Source: Chara braunii | Taxonomy: Eukaryota > Streptophyta > Charophyceae > Charales > Characeae | NCBI GenBank assembly: GCA_003427395.1 | Contig: BFEA01000038.1 | Span: 1,414,117-1,449,066 of the forward strand | Length of the DNA stretch: 34,950 bases | Direction: 5' to 3' | Part shown: positions 7,618 to 17,045 of the stretch, piece by piece | Layout: each line of letters begins with the position of its first letter | How positions within the stretch are numbered: the first letter of the stretch is position 1 | Program-made: the position numbers and the translations under genes | Notes under the pieces: model-generated | What the model was told of the DNA's origin: nothing | Database searches by the model: none | The model's input: the letters and a program-made list of their open reading frames with translations, nothing else

Positions 7618-8235
7618 TTGTAGGATGGCATAGATCGAAGCTACATCGACGATGGCGGCGGGACAGTAACACGTGGCAAAGCAGAAGCTCGGCAATCGCC
7701 GGTTCATTGAATAGGGAGAAGAGGTATCTTTGTGTCTTGGGCATGTCCTGCAAATGCTTATTATGTGTGAAGCATCCATGGGGTAGAACGAAGCCACATC
7801 GACAAAGGTATCTTTGNCGAAGCCACATCGACAAAGGTATCTTTGTGTCTTGGGCATGTCCTGCAAATGCTTATTATGTGTGAAGCATCCATGGGGTAGA
7901 ACGAAGCCACATTGACGAAGGTATCTTTGTATCGTGGGCATGTCCTGCAAAGGCTCATTATGTGTGAAGCATCCATGGGGTCGAACGAAGCCACATCGAC
8001 GATGGCAGGGACGGTACAGGAACAGTTAAACATCGCAAAGCAGAAGCTGGGGAATTGCCAGAAGGAAGGGGGAGAAGAGGGATCTTTCGTGTATTGGCCA
8101 TGTCCTGCGAATGCGTATTATGTGTGAAGCATCCATGCCGCATCGAAAAGGCTTGGCCAAGCGGAAGCTCCGAAACTGCTGCAAGGAACGGAGAGGAGCG
8201 GTGTCTTTGCCTATTGGGCACGTCTTCCAAAGGCG
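7618..8235. repeat. 85-170 bp minisatellite with single-N join
   Basis: The unit is GGTATCTTTGTGTCTTGGGC, ATGTCCTGCAAATGC, TTATGTGTGAAGCATCCATG, then CGAAGCCACATCGACAAA. Copies start near 7724, 7844, 7920, 8083 and, much diverged, 8205. Longer units carry an extra block (GCAAAGCAGAAGCT, GGGAGAAGAG) seen at 7676-7723, 8034-8082 and 8160-8200. A single N lies at 7817. The Cys-rich frames translated from it (CPANAYYV) are by-products. Confidence 0.85.
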
Positions 8236-8239
8236 TCCA

Positions 8240-8870
8240 GGGTGTGAAGAAAGCACTTTACAAAATCAACTCGCTATGAACTCTCTCGCAATTCACTCAG
8301 CGTTTGGCGCAAACGGTGTGGACGTGAGTGTGTCGTAGAAAGGTGAGATTCTTGCGATTCCTCAGCAGTCGGCGCAAACAGCGTGCACCGTTGTAGAGCG
8401 CTGTGAAGGTACCGCAGGTCATCAAGCGGGTCTTTCCTCCGCAGCATTCCTCTAATCATTCTTTCTTCTCATGCTTGGGCTTAACTTCTGTGATTGCATT
8501 GTTTAGAAGCACAGTAATAACGCCACATGATTCGGCGGCACTAATGTATTGAAGCAGTTTGATGATGAATTTGATGGTTATCACATTGGTTAGAAGCTTA
8601 GCAAGTGCCCATATGCATGTTCTCCTAGCCACATCCTTCTTGCATCTTGTCTGTGACCAGGATATGAAGATGGCAAAAAACAAAGGATATCTAGATGCAC
8701 AGCGGCAGGGGGGAAAGTGATCAAGAGAAAGTTCCACTTGTGCCATGGAACAATAACAAACCACGCAGGTGTTTGTTTGTGCACATGGAGCGTAAAATTT
8801 GTCCAGTAAGGAAGTGAAAGAATAGCAGCAGAAGTGAGGGAGAGAACAGCTACCAACGGATAGATGCTCT
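8240..8870. other. No gene seen
   Basis: The stretch between two minisatellites has short open frames on both strands but no conserved motif, splice pattern or repeat I can name. GGCGCAAAC recurs at 8306 and 8371. Confidence 0.4.
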
Positions 8871-8871
8871 G

Positions 8872-8942
8872 TGTGTGTGAGAGAGAGAGAGAGGGATCGA
8901 TTGATGGATGGATGGATAGATGGTGAGGCATGGAAAAACATC

Positions 8943-8981
<39 letters not shown>

Positions 8982-9029
8982 ATGGATGGATGGATGGATG
9001 GGTAGATGGTGAGGCATGGAAAAATGTCC

Positions 9030-9095
<66 letters not shown>

Positions 9096-9150
9096 ATGGA
9101 TGAATGCATGGATTGAGGGAGGGAGGGAGGGAGGGAGGGAGGAGAGGGAG
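8872..9150. repeat. Compound (GA)n / (GGAT)n / (GGGA)n minisatellite
   Basis: A composite unit repeats: (GA)n, then TGGATGGATGGATGG, then TAGATGGTGAGGCATGGAAAAA, then (C/T)(A/G)TCCACAG(A/C)GA. The GA block grows from about 10 to 13 to over 20 units, and the last copy runs into GGGA tetranucleotides. Ser/Leu-rich frames on the minus strand are artefacts. Confidence 0.9.
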
Positions 9151-9154
9151 GGGA

Positions 9155-10012
9155 AGAGGATATCGCTCTCCATTTGGGAGAGTTGGAACATCTGAGGGTT
9201 TGTGGTTAGTGCACGGAATAAGCTCGACACGTGGGGAGTTTTGGAAACTGTACAGTCACAAGTTCTTTTTTTTTTTTTTGTTTCTCTTGTTGTTTAACCG
9301 CGGTATCGTAAGGTGGATGAATTGTTTGCGTTCACGACACAAGCAGCAATTACTGCTGGACCGGAGGGAGGAGGAAGGATCGGAGGGAGGAGGAAGAAAA
9401 TTTGTTCTTCCGGCAGGCGAAAGGAAAGAAAAACATTTGTGCTGCAGCATATTAGGTGAGACAGTAGAGAAGAATTATGAGGGAGCAATCGAGTTGGAGA
9501 TAAACAGACTTATTTGAAAACCGATGGATGGCATTTGTCGGCTGATTACTCTTTTTTTTTCTTTCGATGGTGCGGCCATCTCATGTTTGCCGCCGACTAT
9601 TCTTAGTTTGCCCTCCAGTCCTTAGAGAACAATCTCTGTGAGCCTCTGAGTTGATCTCATTCTTTCTGTCAGTGCCATTTTTTATTGAAGGGTCTGCTCA
9701 TGTTCTGTAAACCATGCAAACGCGCCAAAAATCTCTAAGGTCCCGAGACCTTTACGTTAGTGATGAAGCTTTTAGCATTTCTCTCCAAGACCATTGGTGC
9801 TAGATTCTAAACCTTCTGACTTTTGAAAGTTGTTGTAGCTTTTAAATTTCATAAATTTTATATTGATTTCCCAGGTTGGGCGATTTGTGAGAGTACAAGT
9901 GCAAACCTGGAAAATCACGATGCCGACGAGTTGGTCGATCATCTGACTGACATCTCATTTATTGCTTGATCTCTTTGAGCTGAACATGTTCTTATGTGTT
10001 CACCACATCATC
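9155..10012. other. No gene seen
   Basis: The region holds a T-run (9265-9279), a duplicated CGGAGGGAGGAGGAAG (9362-9395) and AT-rich DNA from 9750 to 9990. No coding or RNA feature is supported. Confidence 0.5.
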
Positions 10013-10464
10013 CTTTTTTTTTCTTCTTCTTTTTTTTTCTTTTTTTTTTAAGAGCACAACCTCCTAGCAAGAGACCTGGGTGCTCCGGTCTATTGGTGGG
10101 GAGCAGCACCTGCACCACATCATCTTGTTCTGTCGTCTGTCTGCTGTTTTGTCCATATCGACTCATTGCCATGACTCCTTCTTCTTCTTCTTCTTCTTCT
10201 TCTTCTTCTTCTTCTTCTTCTTCTTCTTTCTTTGCCGTAACGCATCCTTCTTCTTCTTTGTTCTTTCTTCTTTCTTCTTTCTTCTTTCTTCTTTCTTCTT
10301 TCGTCTTTCTTTTTGTGCACATTTTCTTGGATGTTTGCTTGTGATGACGCTGTTATGCGTATCCTTTTTGTGAGTATGAGCACATAGTGTTGGCCTCGCT
10401 ATCTCCTCCTCCTCCTCCTCCTCCTCCTCCTCCTCCTCCTCCTCCTCCTCTTCTTCCTTTTCTT

Positions 10465-10495
<31 letters not shown>

Positions 10496-10545
10496 TTCTT
10501 ATTCTTATTCTTATTCTTCACCCTCCTCCTCCTGCTCTCCTCCTA
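10013..10545. repeat. Pyrimidine tract: (T)n, (TTC)n, (CTTT)n, (CTC)n, (TTATTC)n
   Basis: Almost every stretch here is pyrimidine on the + strand: (TTC) at 10168-10227, TTCTTTC units at 10260-10312, (CTC) at 10403-10450, (TTC)/(TTATTC) at 10451-10520. A SINE-like family A fragment (GGTCTATTGGTGGGGAGC at 10087-10104) interrupts it. Runs like this can form triplex DNA. Confidence 0.9.
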
Positions 10546-11029
10546 AACAACATGCTGAGCTCCAAAAGAAGTAATTGGCGTGAACACAAAAGAAATAACT
10601 GGGGTGACCCCAAAACGTCATTAGTGTTGTCTTTTTTCGGGTCTTGCCAATTACGACTTTCTTTGTTAACCTTTGAAAGCATTTGGTCATGAAAATGATA
10701 GAAAATCGTGAAAATGGGAAAAGAGATGAGATCTGACTGTCTCTGTCCCAGGGGGCAAGTCCCCTGTGTTGCTATATTTGTGGAAAGTTTATATGAACTT
10801 GGCTTGTTTTCACGATAGACTCGTGCGTTCTGAACATGGGGATAGCACTGTGTTCCGTTCGTTCGAGGGAAAACATTGATGCTCTCACGAGAAACTCAAG
10901 GCTCAGAAAAAAAAGCAAAAAGGACGGCTGTGCATATGACCAAACAAAAAGAAAAAGTGAAAAAAAAGTGGGTTTGTGTATCGCACACGAAGAACCTGAT
11001 CTGTTTCTCCCCCTTCCCTTCCTGAGTTC
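10546..11029. other. No gene seen
   Basis: Mixed-composition DNA with no conserved motif. Short Lys-rich frames near 10900-10970 come from A-rich sequence. Confidence 0.4.
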
Positions 11030-11496
11030 TTAAACCAGCAGTACTTTGCCGATACATCAGTCGCGGCGAAAACTAGAGCCGAGATGTTTCCACTTGAATG
11101 GATTTCGACCGCAGCCGGCACGCCCGTTCAGCCCAGCACCCTGCGGCTCGTTTATGGCCACGACTTTTGTAAGTACTGGTGGCTTAAACCAGCAGTACTT
11201 CGTCAATCCATCAGTCACGGCGAAAACTAGAGCCGAGATGTTTCCACTTGAATGGATGTGGGACCGCAGCCGGCACGCCCGTTCAGCCCAGCAAGCCGTG
11301 GCTCATTTACGGCCGCGACTTTTGTCAGTACTGGTGGCTTAAACCAGCAGTACTTCGTTGATCCATCAGTCGCGGCGAAAAGTAGAGCCGAGATGTTTCC
11401 ACTTGAATGGATTTGGACTGCAGCCGGCACGCCCGTTCAGCCCAGCAAGCCGTGGCTCATTTACGGCTGCGACTTTTGGAAGTACTGGTGGCTTAA
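11030..11496 (+). mobile_element. Three-unit tandem array with TTAA junctions
   Basis: TTAA occurs at 11030, 11184, 11339 and 11493, giving periods of 154, 155 and 154. Each unit opens ACCAGCAGTACTT and closes AAGTACTGGTGGC, which are reverse complements at 11 of 13 bases. The interior (GCCGAGATGTTTCCACTTGA, CAGCCGGCACGCCCG) is over 85% identical between units. Inverted ends joined by shared TTAA suggest a non-autonomous DNA element in a head-to-tail chain. A pure satellite is the alternative. No transposase is present. Confidence 0.65.
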
Positions 11497-12294
11497 CCGT
11501 AAAATCACCTGGACATGGGATTTTGACAATGTCACCCGACATACGAAATTTGAGAGCGATAAGCATTCGTTGGCATAGAGCGAAAGAGAAAGAGCAAGAG
11601 AAAGAGAAAGGTAGAGGAGAGAGAAGGGCAAAAGGAAGGAAGGCACAGAGAGAAGAAAATACACCATGCTCCAAATGCGACCAAGCGGCCGAAAGATGAA
11701 GCTATGGGCCGCGGGCGTGTCCCTTTAATGCGCCTCATTTGAGGGGGGGTCGTTCACATGAACATCCGGTCGGTGAGAATTGCGCATAGAAAGTCAAGAA
11801 TCAAAAAAAAAAAAAAACTATCAGTGGCCGAGGTCATGTATGTTCTTGGTGGAATGCTTCTAACTACGATTTCAGTTAGATTCTGGATGTCGTTTTTTTC
11901 TTCTTTTGTCTTTTTCCCGCTTTTCTTAGATGCCCCTGCCAGCGAGGCAGGGCATATCCCGTGAATCTACTGAACAGCCCTCGTTGAGGGCATACTCACA
12001 CTTGCACACAGACAAATGTATCTAACTAATTTCGTGGTCAAATTCATGTTTCTTTTTTTCCTTCTTCTTTGAGATTCGTTTCGTAACTTTCGTTGTTGTT
12101 TTTGTTCCCCTTATTTTACTTTTGGATTTTGACAAAAACGCCATGGGGCTGATACACCCAAACTGCGACGTGCTCACACAAGCACTCGGGAGAATGCATC
12201 CAACTGCATTCACGTCCCCAGCGTTGTTGCTTTTTTTTTTTTTTTTTTGATATTTTTGTTTTCCAACTGGTCCCCCCAGCCTCGGCCCGTCCAG
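11497..12294. other. No gene seen; A-, T- and GA-rich tracts
   Basis: The region contains a GAAAGAG purine tract (11580-11650), an A-run (11803-11818) and T-runs (12052-12060, 12232-12250). No gene is supported on either strand. Confidence 0.5.
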
Positions 12295-12382
12295 CTACTG
12301 GTACTGCCAGGCTTGGCAGGCTCGACATACCGGTCGCTGGAGGCTCGGACTTGATAGCTGGGCCAAGTACTGGTGGTTTAAA
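12295..12382 (-). mobile_element. Right-end copy of the TTAA repeat family
   Basis: The segment ends GGCCAAGTACTGGTGGTTTAA at 12362-12382, matching the right end of the array units. Read on the minus strand, its end (TTTAAACCACCAGTACTTGG then CCCA(A/G)CTAT) aligns with 25318-25360. It is a dispersed relative of the 11030 array. Confidence 0.55.
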
Positions 12383-12821
12383 CAGGCGGTCGTGAATGAG
12401 TCCACATATATCATAGTGGAAGCTCTGGACCGACAAAGCGCAGCGACCCTGGGAAGCTTGAGAACAACTAGGAGAGGGGGAGGGGGGGGGACGGCGAGAG
12501 CCTCTCTTCGAAAAATTTGGCGACGCAGGGGAACCGGATCGAAATGCATGGCAGCACCAGCTGAAACGAAAACAAAAACACCGCGCCGACATTTTGGCGA
12601 AGCTTGGCGCACAGAGGGAATCCCCTCTTACACAAAAGAGGCTCGAATCGGTTCAATCGGGCATACATGTGAGCCTCGTACGAAAGCTTGGCGCGGCTCT
12701 TTGCAGTGGAATGAGCGGTTATGTCCACGTTCAGGTAGGAAACGGTAGTGGGTGAGCCAGCCGATGTGGTAAGCACGGTACGCACATCCAACTCCGTGGC
12801 TCCGGTATTCGGCGCTATTCA

Positions 12822-12895
12822 TTAACCACCAGTACATTTCGCAGCCCGGCTACCAGCCGGGCCGCCCGGGTCACCCTATTTTCCCGGACGGCTAG
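12822..12895 (+). mobile_element. Left-end copy of the TTAA family with a GC hairpin
   Basis: TTAACCACCAGTAC at 12822-12835 is the family left end. It is followed by a perfect 8-bp hairpin, GCCCGGCT/AGCCGGGC at 12844-12862, and then the CGCCCGGGTCACC-CTATTTTCCCGG block that also lies at the window start in the opposite orientation. G-runs follow at 12895-12912. Confidence 0.6.
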
Positions 12896-12981
12896 GGGGG
12901 GAGGGGGGGGGTGCGGGTGCACGGCAATGGTGAGCAGCTGCTGGTCTGCAGAATCCAGGTTTATAGGCATAGCTCGTTGGG

Positions 12982-13070
12982 ATCGTTGGGAGATGCCCTT
13001 TAGGGCTCCCGCCCAGCGGGTGTTACAAATGCACGGATCTGGCTTCTCTATTGGCCAGGGGCATATTTCC
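12982..13070 (+). repeat. SINE-body-like repeat, copy 1
   Basis: GGGAGATG, GGGCGG-type, TACA(A/G)ATGCA, TCTGGC and a GCATATTTCCT end match 14328-14402 in the same order. This copy runs into a T-rich tract (13069-13096). The second copy adjoins a tRNA-like block, so both may be parts of one SINE family. Confidence 0.5.
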
Positions 13071-13139
13071 TTTTTTTTTTTTTTTTTCCTTTTTTCAAGA
13101 AGTCCATGGTGTTGTAAAGGCCAGTCACTGAGTACACAG

Positions 13140-13685
13140 TGATCACCTGGAGCAGTAGTCCGTGGGCGTCCTGGAACATGAGACCACCTCCCATCCCATC
13201 CTCACGTCAATACTCCTATCCCACTATCCTACCTCAGTGTGACCAGCACTCAGGACCAGTACCCTACCAATGGGCAGGCAACTTGGACCTAACAGCAGTG
13301 ATAGGCGCCAGGGCCGATAGGTCGCCCAGCCCTGGTGGAAGCGGAATTGGGCGAGCCTTGTCGAACGGGAACTTCGGACGCCAGGCCCAGACAATCTACT
13401 ACAGGCCCCAAGAGACTCTGGGCCGTAGGTTTAGGACAGGGTAGCACCCATTGAAGCAGTCTTGCCGTCCTTCCCCTAGATTACCCAAGGCCAGGCGGAA
13501 CTCGGACTGGCCTGAGCGACTTATACCCCTACCTAAACCCCCAGGGTCTAAGCCTTATATATAGCCACCAGACAGTTCTACCCGACTATCAGTAGGAACT
13601 CCGGTGGCCCATACCTGTCCCTTCCGCAGATACTAGACCCCACCCAGTGACTAGACCCCCCCAGTCTGATAGTTGTGTAGTTCAC
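13140..13685 (+). promoter_or_regulatory. Possible LTR or promoter fragment with TATA box
   Basis: TATATATA at 13556-13563 is preceded by C-rich DNA and followed by CCACCAGACAG. The surrounding 500 bases have no gene and a composition unlike the AT-rich flanks. No TG...CA ends or second copy were found, so LTR status is a guess. Confidence 0.2.
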
Positions 13686-13885
13686 AATGTATGTGTATAC
13701 CCGAAGGCTGTGTATGTTTCGTGTATCTATGTATGAAGATGTACAGAGCACTATGTGTGGAAACTTGTGTATGTAGCCCGTAGGCCATGTATAATTCGCA
13801 AGCTATGTATGTGCCCGAAGGCTGTGTGTGCTCTGTGAATCAATGTATCGAGATGTATAGTCAGCATTATGTGTGTATATCGAAG
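13686..13885 (+). repeat. Two-copy tandem repeat of about 112 bp
   Basis: GTATACCCGAAGGCTGTGTA with ATCTATGTATGAAGATGTA and CACTATGTGTG (13696-13760) recurs as GTGCCCGAAGGCTGTGTG, ATCAATGTATCGAGATGTA and CATTATGTGTG (13811-13876). No coding content. Confidence 0.7.
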
Positions 13886-13930
13886 AGAGAACGGGGTAAG
13901 CTGGACAAGGACCCTCCCACGATCCGAACC

Positions 13931-13987
13931 AGGCTCGAACCCGTGACCTTGAAACATGTAATCGTACGACTCTACCATGTGAACGGC
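13931..13987 (-). repeat. tRNA-like pol III promoter remnant
   Basis: On the minus strand CACATGGTAGAGTC resembles an A box, and GGGTTCGAGCCT (13931-13942) is a near-perfect B box about 30 bases further on. The short A-B spacing and unpaired acceptor ends argue against a working tRNA. It is probably the head of a SINE. Confidence 0.5.
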
Positions 13988-14228
13988 TAGTGGAAATGGC
14001 ACGAACGTGTGATATGCCAAACTGGGGAGATTAACAGAACACCCAAGACCAACTCCCCCAAGCAACCCATGTGAAACCCAGGACCAACATACTACACCAT
14101 GAACAACCCTTGGGTGGTGCGCAGACAGTGTCTGTCTGTAATAGTACCATGCGTCAGCCCAAGGGAGTATATGTCCAGCCGTGCGTCAATCTAACACACT
14201 TCCAGTGTCCATGCGCGAGGCTGCAATT

Positions 14229-14303
14229 GAGTTTTGAACCCGCAACCTCACACCACAATGTGGATTTCCAACCGGTGCTCTAACCACTGAGCCACATCAA
14301 CTG
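14229..14303 (-). repeat. tRNA-derived SINE head
   Basis: On the minus strand GTGGCTCAGTGGTTAGAGCA (14275-14294) is a canonical tRNA D arm and A box, with GCTC/GAGC pairing. GGGTTCAAAACTC (14229-14241) is a B box with changes. The anticodon and acceptor stems do not pair, so this is a decayed tRNA-derived sequence. Confidence 0.6.
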
Positions 14304-14327
14304 GACAGGGGCACCTAATTGCTCGTT

Positions 14328-14402
14328 GGGAGATGTGTGCTGGGCGGATGCTACAGATGCATGAAACTGGCCTGCTTTATTTGCCAGGTGCATGTTTCCT
14401 AA
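14328..14402 (+). repeat. SINE-body-like repeat, copy 2
   Basis: This is the second copy of the repeat at 12982-13070 (GGGAGATG, GGGCGGATGCTACAGATGCA, ACTGGC, GCATGTTTCCT). It starts about 25 bases after the tRNA-like block at 14229-14303. Confidence 0.5.
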
Positions 14403-14774
14403 CAATCAACATAGCACCACTTGAGCTTAGCCCCTTTTGTTTTGGCTGCTTCAGGGAGTTCAAGTCAATTTTTTCTTTCTGTGGGATCTCATGCTAATTA
14501 CTGCTTACTTGCTTTTTTCTTTTTTCTTTTTTCTTTTTTTTCTTCCCTTTTTTTGAATTCTTCCTTCATTCAGCTTGGCATTGTGAATAGGAAAAAAAAG
14601 GAAACAAAAGAAAAAATGGTGAATATGCGGAAGGATGTGAGGGGGGTACATATATCCTGTTACCTAATTACCAACTGCTTCCCAAATAGAACGTGGAGTC
14701 GTTACATCCGTTTTCAGTGCAGTTTCCAGTCTAGATACACTAGGCCCCACTGTTTACTAGAGAGAGAAGGGGGA

Positions 14775-15153
14775 NNNNNNNNNNNNNNNNNNNNNNNNNN
14801 NNNNNNNNNNNNNNNNNNNNNNNNNNNNNNNNNNNNNNNNNNNNNNNNNNNNNNNNNNNNNNNNNNNNNNNNNNNNNNNNNNNNNNNNNNNNNNNNNNNN
14901 NNNNNNNNNNNNNNNNNNNNNNNNNNNNNNNNNNNNNNNNNNNNNNNNNNNNNNNNNNNNNNNNNNNNNNNNNNNNNNNNNNNNNNNNNNNNNNNNNNNN
15001 NNNNNNNNNNNNNNNNNNNNNNNNNNNNNNNNNNNNNNNNNNNNNNNNNNNNNNNNNNNNNNNNNNNNNNNNNNNNNNNNNNNNNNNNNNNNNNNNNNNN
15101 NNNNNNNNNNNNNNNNNNNNNNNNNNNNNNNNNNNNNNNNNNNNNNNNNNNNN
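14775..15153. other. Assembly gap (379 N)
   Basis: 379 unknown bases, bordered by GAAGGGGGA on the left and GGGGGGAGGA on the right. Nothing can be said of its content, and frames crossing it should be ignored. Confidence 1.
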
Positions 15154-15521
15154 GGGGGGAGGACAAGAAGACAAAATGATGGTGGAAAATCTTATGATTT
15201 GGCCTTCCTTTCTCGGACTGTGCACGCTGCCCACCATCTTCACCCAGACAGCACGTGTCGATTTTGCGGCCAGGGACGTTATTAACTTGTTATGAATGCA
15301 TGCTCCTCCTCCTCTGTGATGACCGTTGCTCTTTTGTCCTGGCCTGCAACCGACCGACATGTCATTTTGTCGGGAGTGTTTGCGGGCATGGGGAGTAATG
15401 CCCACCGTTGTGGCAAAACTGTTGTGCAGAGGATGTGCTCCGCTACGTCTTCCGTGTCATCACCCATCTCACCATCCTTACCTTGTGTTCCCTTCCGTCG
15501 AGGAGGCACCAACTCCTGGGG

Positions 15522-15775
15522 AAGAAAGAAAAGAAAGAATCGCACAAAGAAGTCCTCACGCTGTCAGCTCATTTCCCCACTTGATTTGTGGATTCGCTCA
15601 GTTTTTTGCTTGTTTCTTTTTTTGGTTTGTACAAGGCCCACGCGGCCTCGTCCTTACTGTGCGCATGTCCCCTCCCCTATGTTGTCAAGGAGGGACCGAC
15701 TCATGAGGAAGAAGAAAGAGAAGAAAGAACCGCACAAAGAAGTCCCCCCATTGTCAGCTCATTTCTGCACTTGTT
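15522..15775 (+). repeat. Tandem duplication (about 183 bp apart) and T-rich tract
   Basis: GAAAGAA...CGCACAAAGAAGTCC followed by TGTCAGCTCATTTC and CACTTG lies at 15526-15585 and again at 15710-15772. A pure T/AATTT tract follows (15780-15866). No gene is supported between the gap and the LINE. Confidence 0.65.
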
Positions 15776-15890
15776 TTGCTCTTTTCTTTTTTTATTTTTT
15801 TTTAATTTTTTTTCTTTCTTTTTTTAATTTTTTTTAATTTTTTTTCTTTCTTTTTTTTTTCTTTTGATAAACAGGCCTCGAGCACTACTG

Positions 15891-15922
15891 CTGGGAGTGA
15901 TAAGAGCACCTTCCAGTAGAAG
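15891..15922 (+). repeat. SINE-like family A fragment
   Basis: GGGAGTGATAAGAGCACC and TTCCAGTAGAAGCT match the 5' part of family A (GGTGATAAGAGCATCC at 21726). Only this piece is recognisable. Confidence 0.4.
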
Positions 15923-16140
15923 CTGTGCGGAGCCGCCGCCCATCTGTTGGGGGGGAGGTTGTTTTACTCATTTCCTGCTTTGAAGTTCTTTTCTTTTTGG
16001 AATTTGACAAGGTCTGCACGACATGGTTTTTTTTTTGGGGGGGGGGAGAATCAAAATTCAAATTTCCATTTCACCCGGTCAAAGCGGTGTACGAAAAGGA
16101 TAGGATCTGGAACCAATGTCAGCGGGCAGCGGACTTGGAC

Positions 16141-17041
16141 CTGCGGTCCCTGAACGTAAACGGTCTGGCGTCCTGCAAAATGGATAAACAGAGTGGGATA
16201 TGGGATAAACAGAAATTGGCCAGATGTTGTATGTATCCAGGAAACACATTTAATGGACACTCCGGAACATAACCGCATCCATAAAAGGATATGGCCATAC
16301 AAGGCAATAAGGGTGCACGCCCCGAGACCGGGGAGTGTCGGGTTGGCCATCTGGATCCCCCCAGAATCCCGAGCGGACCCAGTACATTGGGTGGTCGATC
16401 AGGTAGGGGGCCGATGGGTGTCAATTCTGGTGGCGCTAGAATTAGAAATTGTTTGTATAGTGTGCATCTACGCCCCGAATTCCGCAAGGGAAAGAAGGGT
16501 CTTCTTCGAGAGCCTGAAATCACGAATTCCAGACGGGGCCCCAATAATTATAGCAGGAGACTTTAACGCAGCCCCGAATCGCTGGATGGATAGGTGGAAG
16601 ACACGCTTCCCGGCCCCGGCGTACATACAAGAGGATGAACGGATGATAGAGGATCTATGCCTCTCATTAAAGGTCTTTGACTCTTTTCGAAAACTTAACC
16701 CAGACGCTCGATATTACTCATGTTTACGAAAAACGGGGACTGAAGCCCAAACAAGATCAAGGATAGACCTGATTCTGATCTCAGAGGACATGGGGGGATC
16801 GCTTTTACTGGCGGCAATTTTGCCCGCCAGCCTGCACCCGGGTTTGGATCACAAAATGTGTATTGTTATTTTGTCATTCTGCAAGAAACCCGATCATGGA
16901 CCTGGCTTTTATAAACTCAATGTATGCATCCTGCAACAGAAAGCCTTTCAAAAATACATCAAGGATTGCTAGGAGTCTTGGCACACGCATAAGCAGCACA
17001 TAGCGCAAGAAAGACTGGTTCAGCAATGGACTATTATATCT
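16141..17041 (+). pseudogene. LINE APE-type endonuclease domain
   Basis: This domain nicks target DNA for target-primed reverse transcription. LNVNGL (16150) is in one frame. After a frameshift near 16190 the rest follows: CIQETHL, CIYAPNS, IIAGDFNAAPN, RIDLILIS and LDHKMC. The catalytic Asn, Glu, Asp-Asn, Asp and His signatures are all still present. The frame meets a TAG at 16970 (KDC-stop-ESW), probably a former Trp, and shifts again near 17040. The protein cannot be made from this copy as it stands. Confidence 0.85.
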
Positions 17042-17045
17042 GGGT

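Noticed and set aside
7455-8230. Cys-rich repeat protein (CPANAYYV / CRTCPRHKD units)
   Set aside because: Frames on both strands follow the minisatellite unit, change phase between units and cross a single-N join.
7618-8235. CRISPR array
   Set aside because: Repeats are long, adjoining and diverged, with no unique spacers, in a eukaryotic context.
10168-10520. Long Ser-, Phe- or Glu/Lys-rich reading frames
   Set aside because: They are translations of TTC, CTC and TTATTC microsatellites on both strands, with no flanking coding signal.
13140-13685. Complete LTR
   Set aside because: A TATA box is present but no TG...CA ends, primer-binding site or second copy could be found.
14229-14303. 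Functional tRNA gene
   Set aside because: The D arm is good, but the acceptor and anticodon stems do not pair and the B box is altered; the same applies at 13931, 21526 and 29146.
14421-15405. Open frames spanning the N gap
   Set aside because: Most of their length is unknown bases, so openness means nothing.
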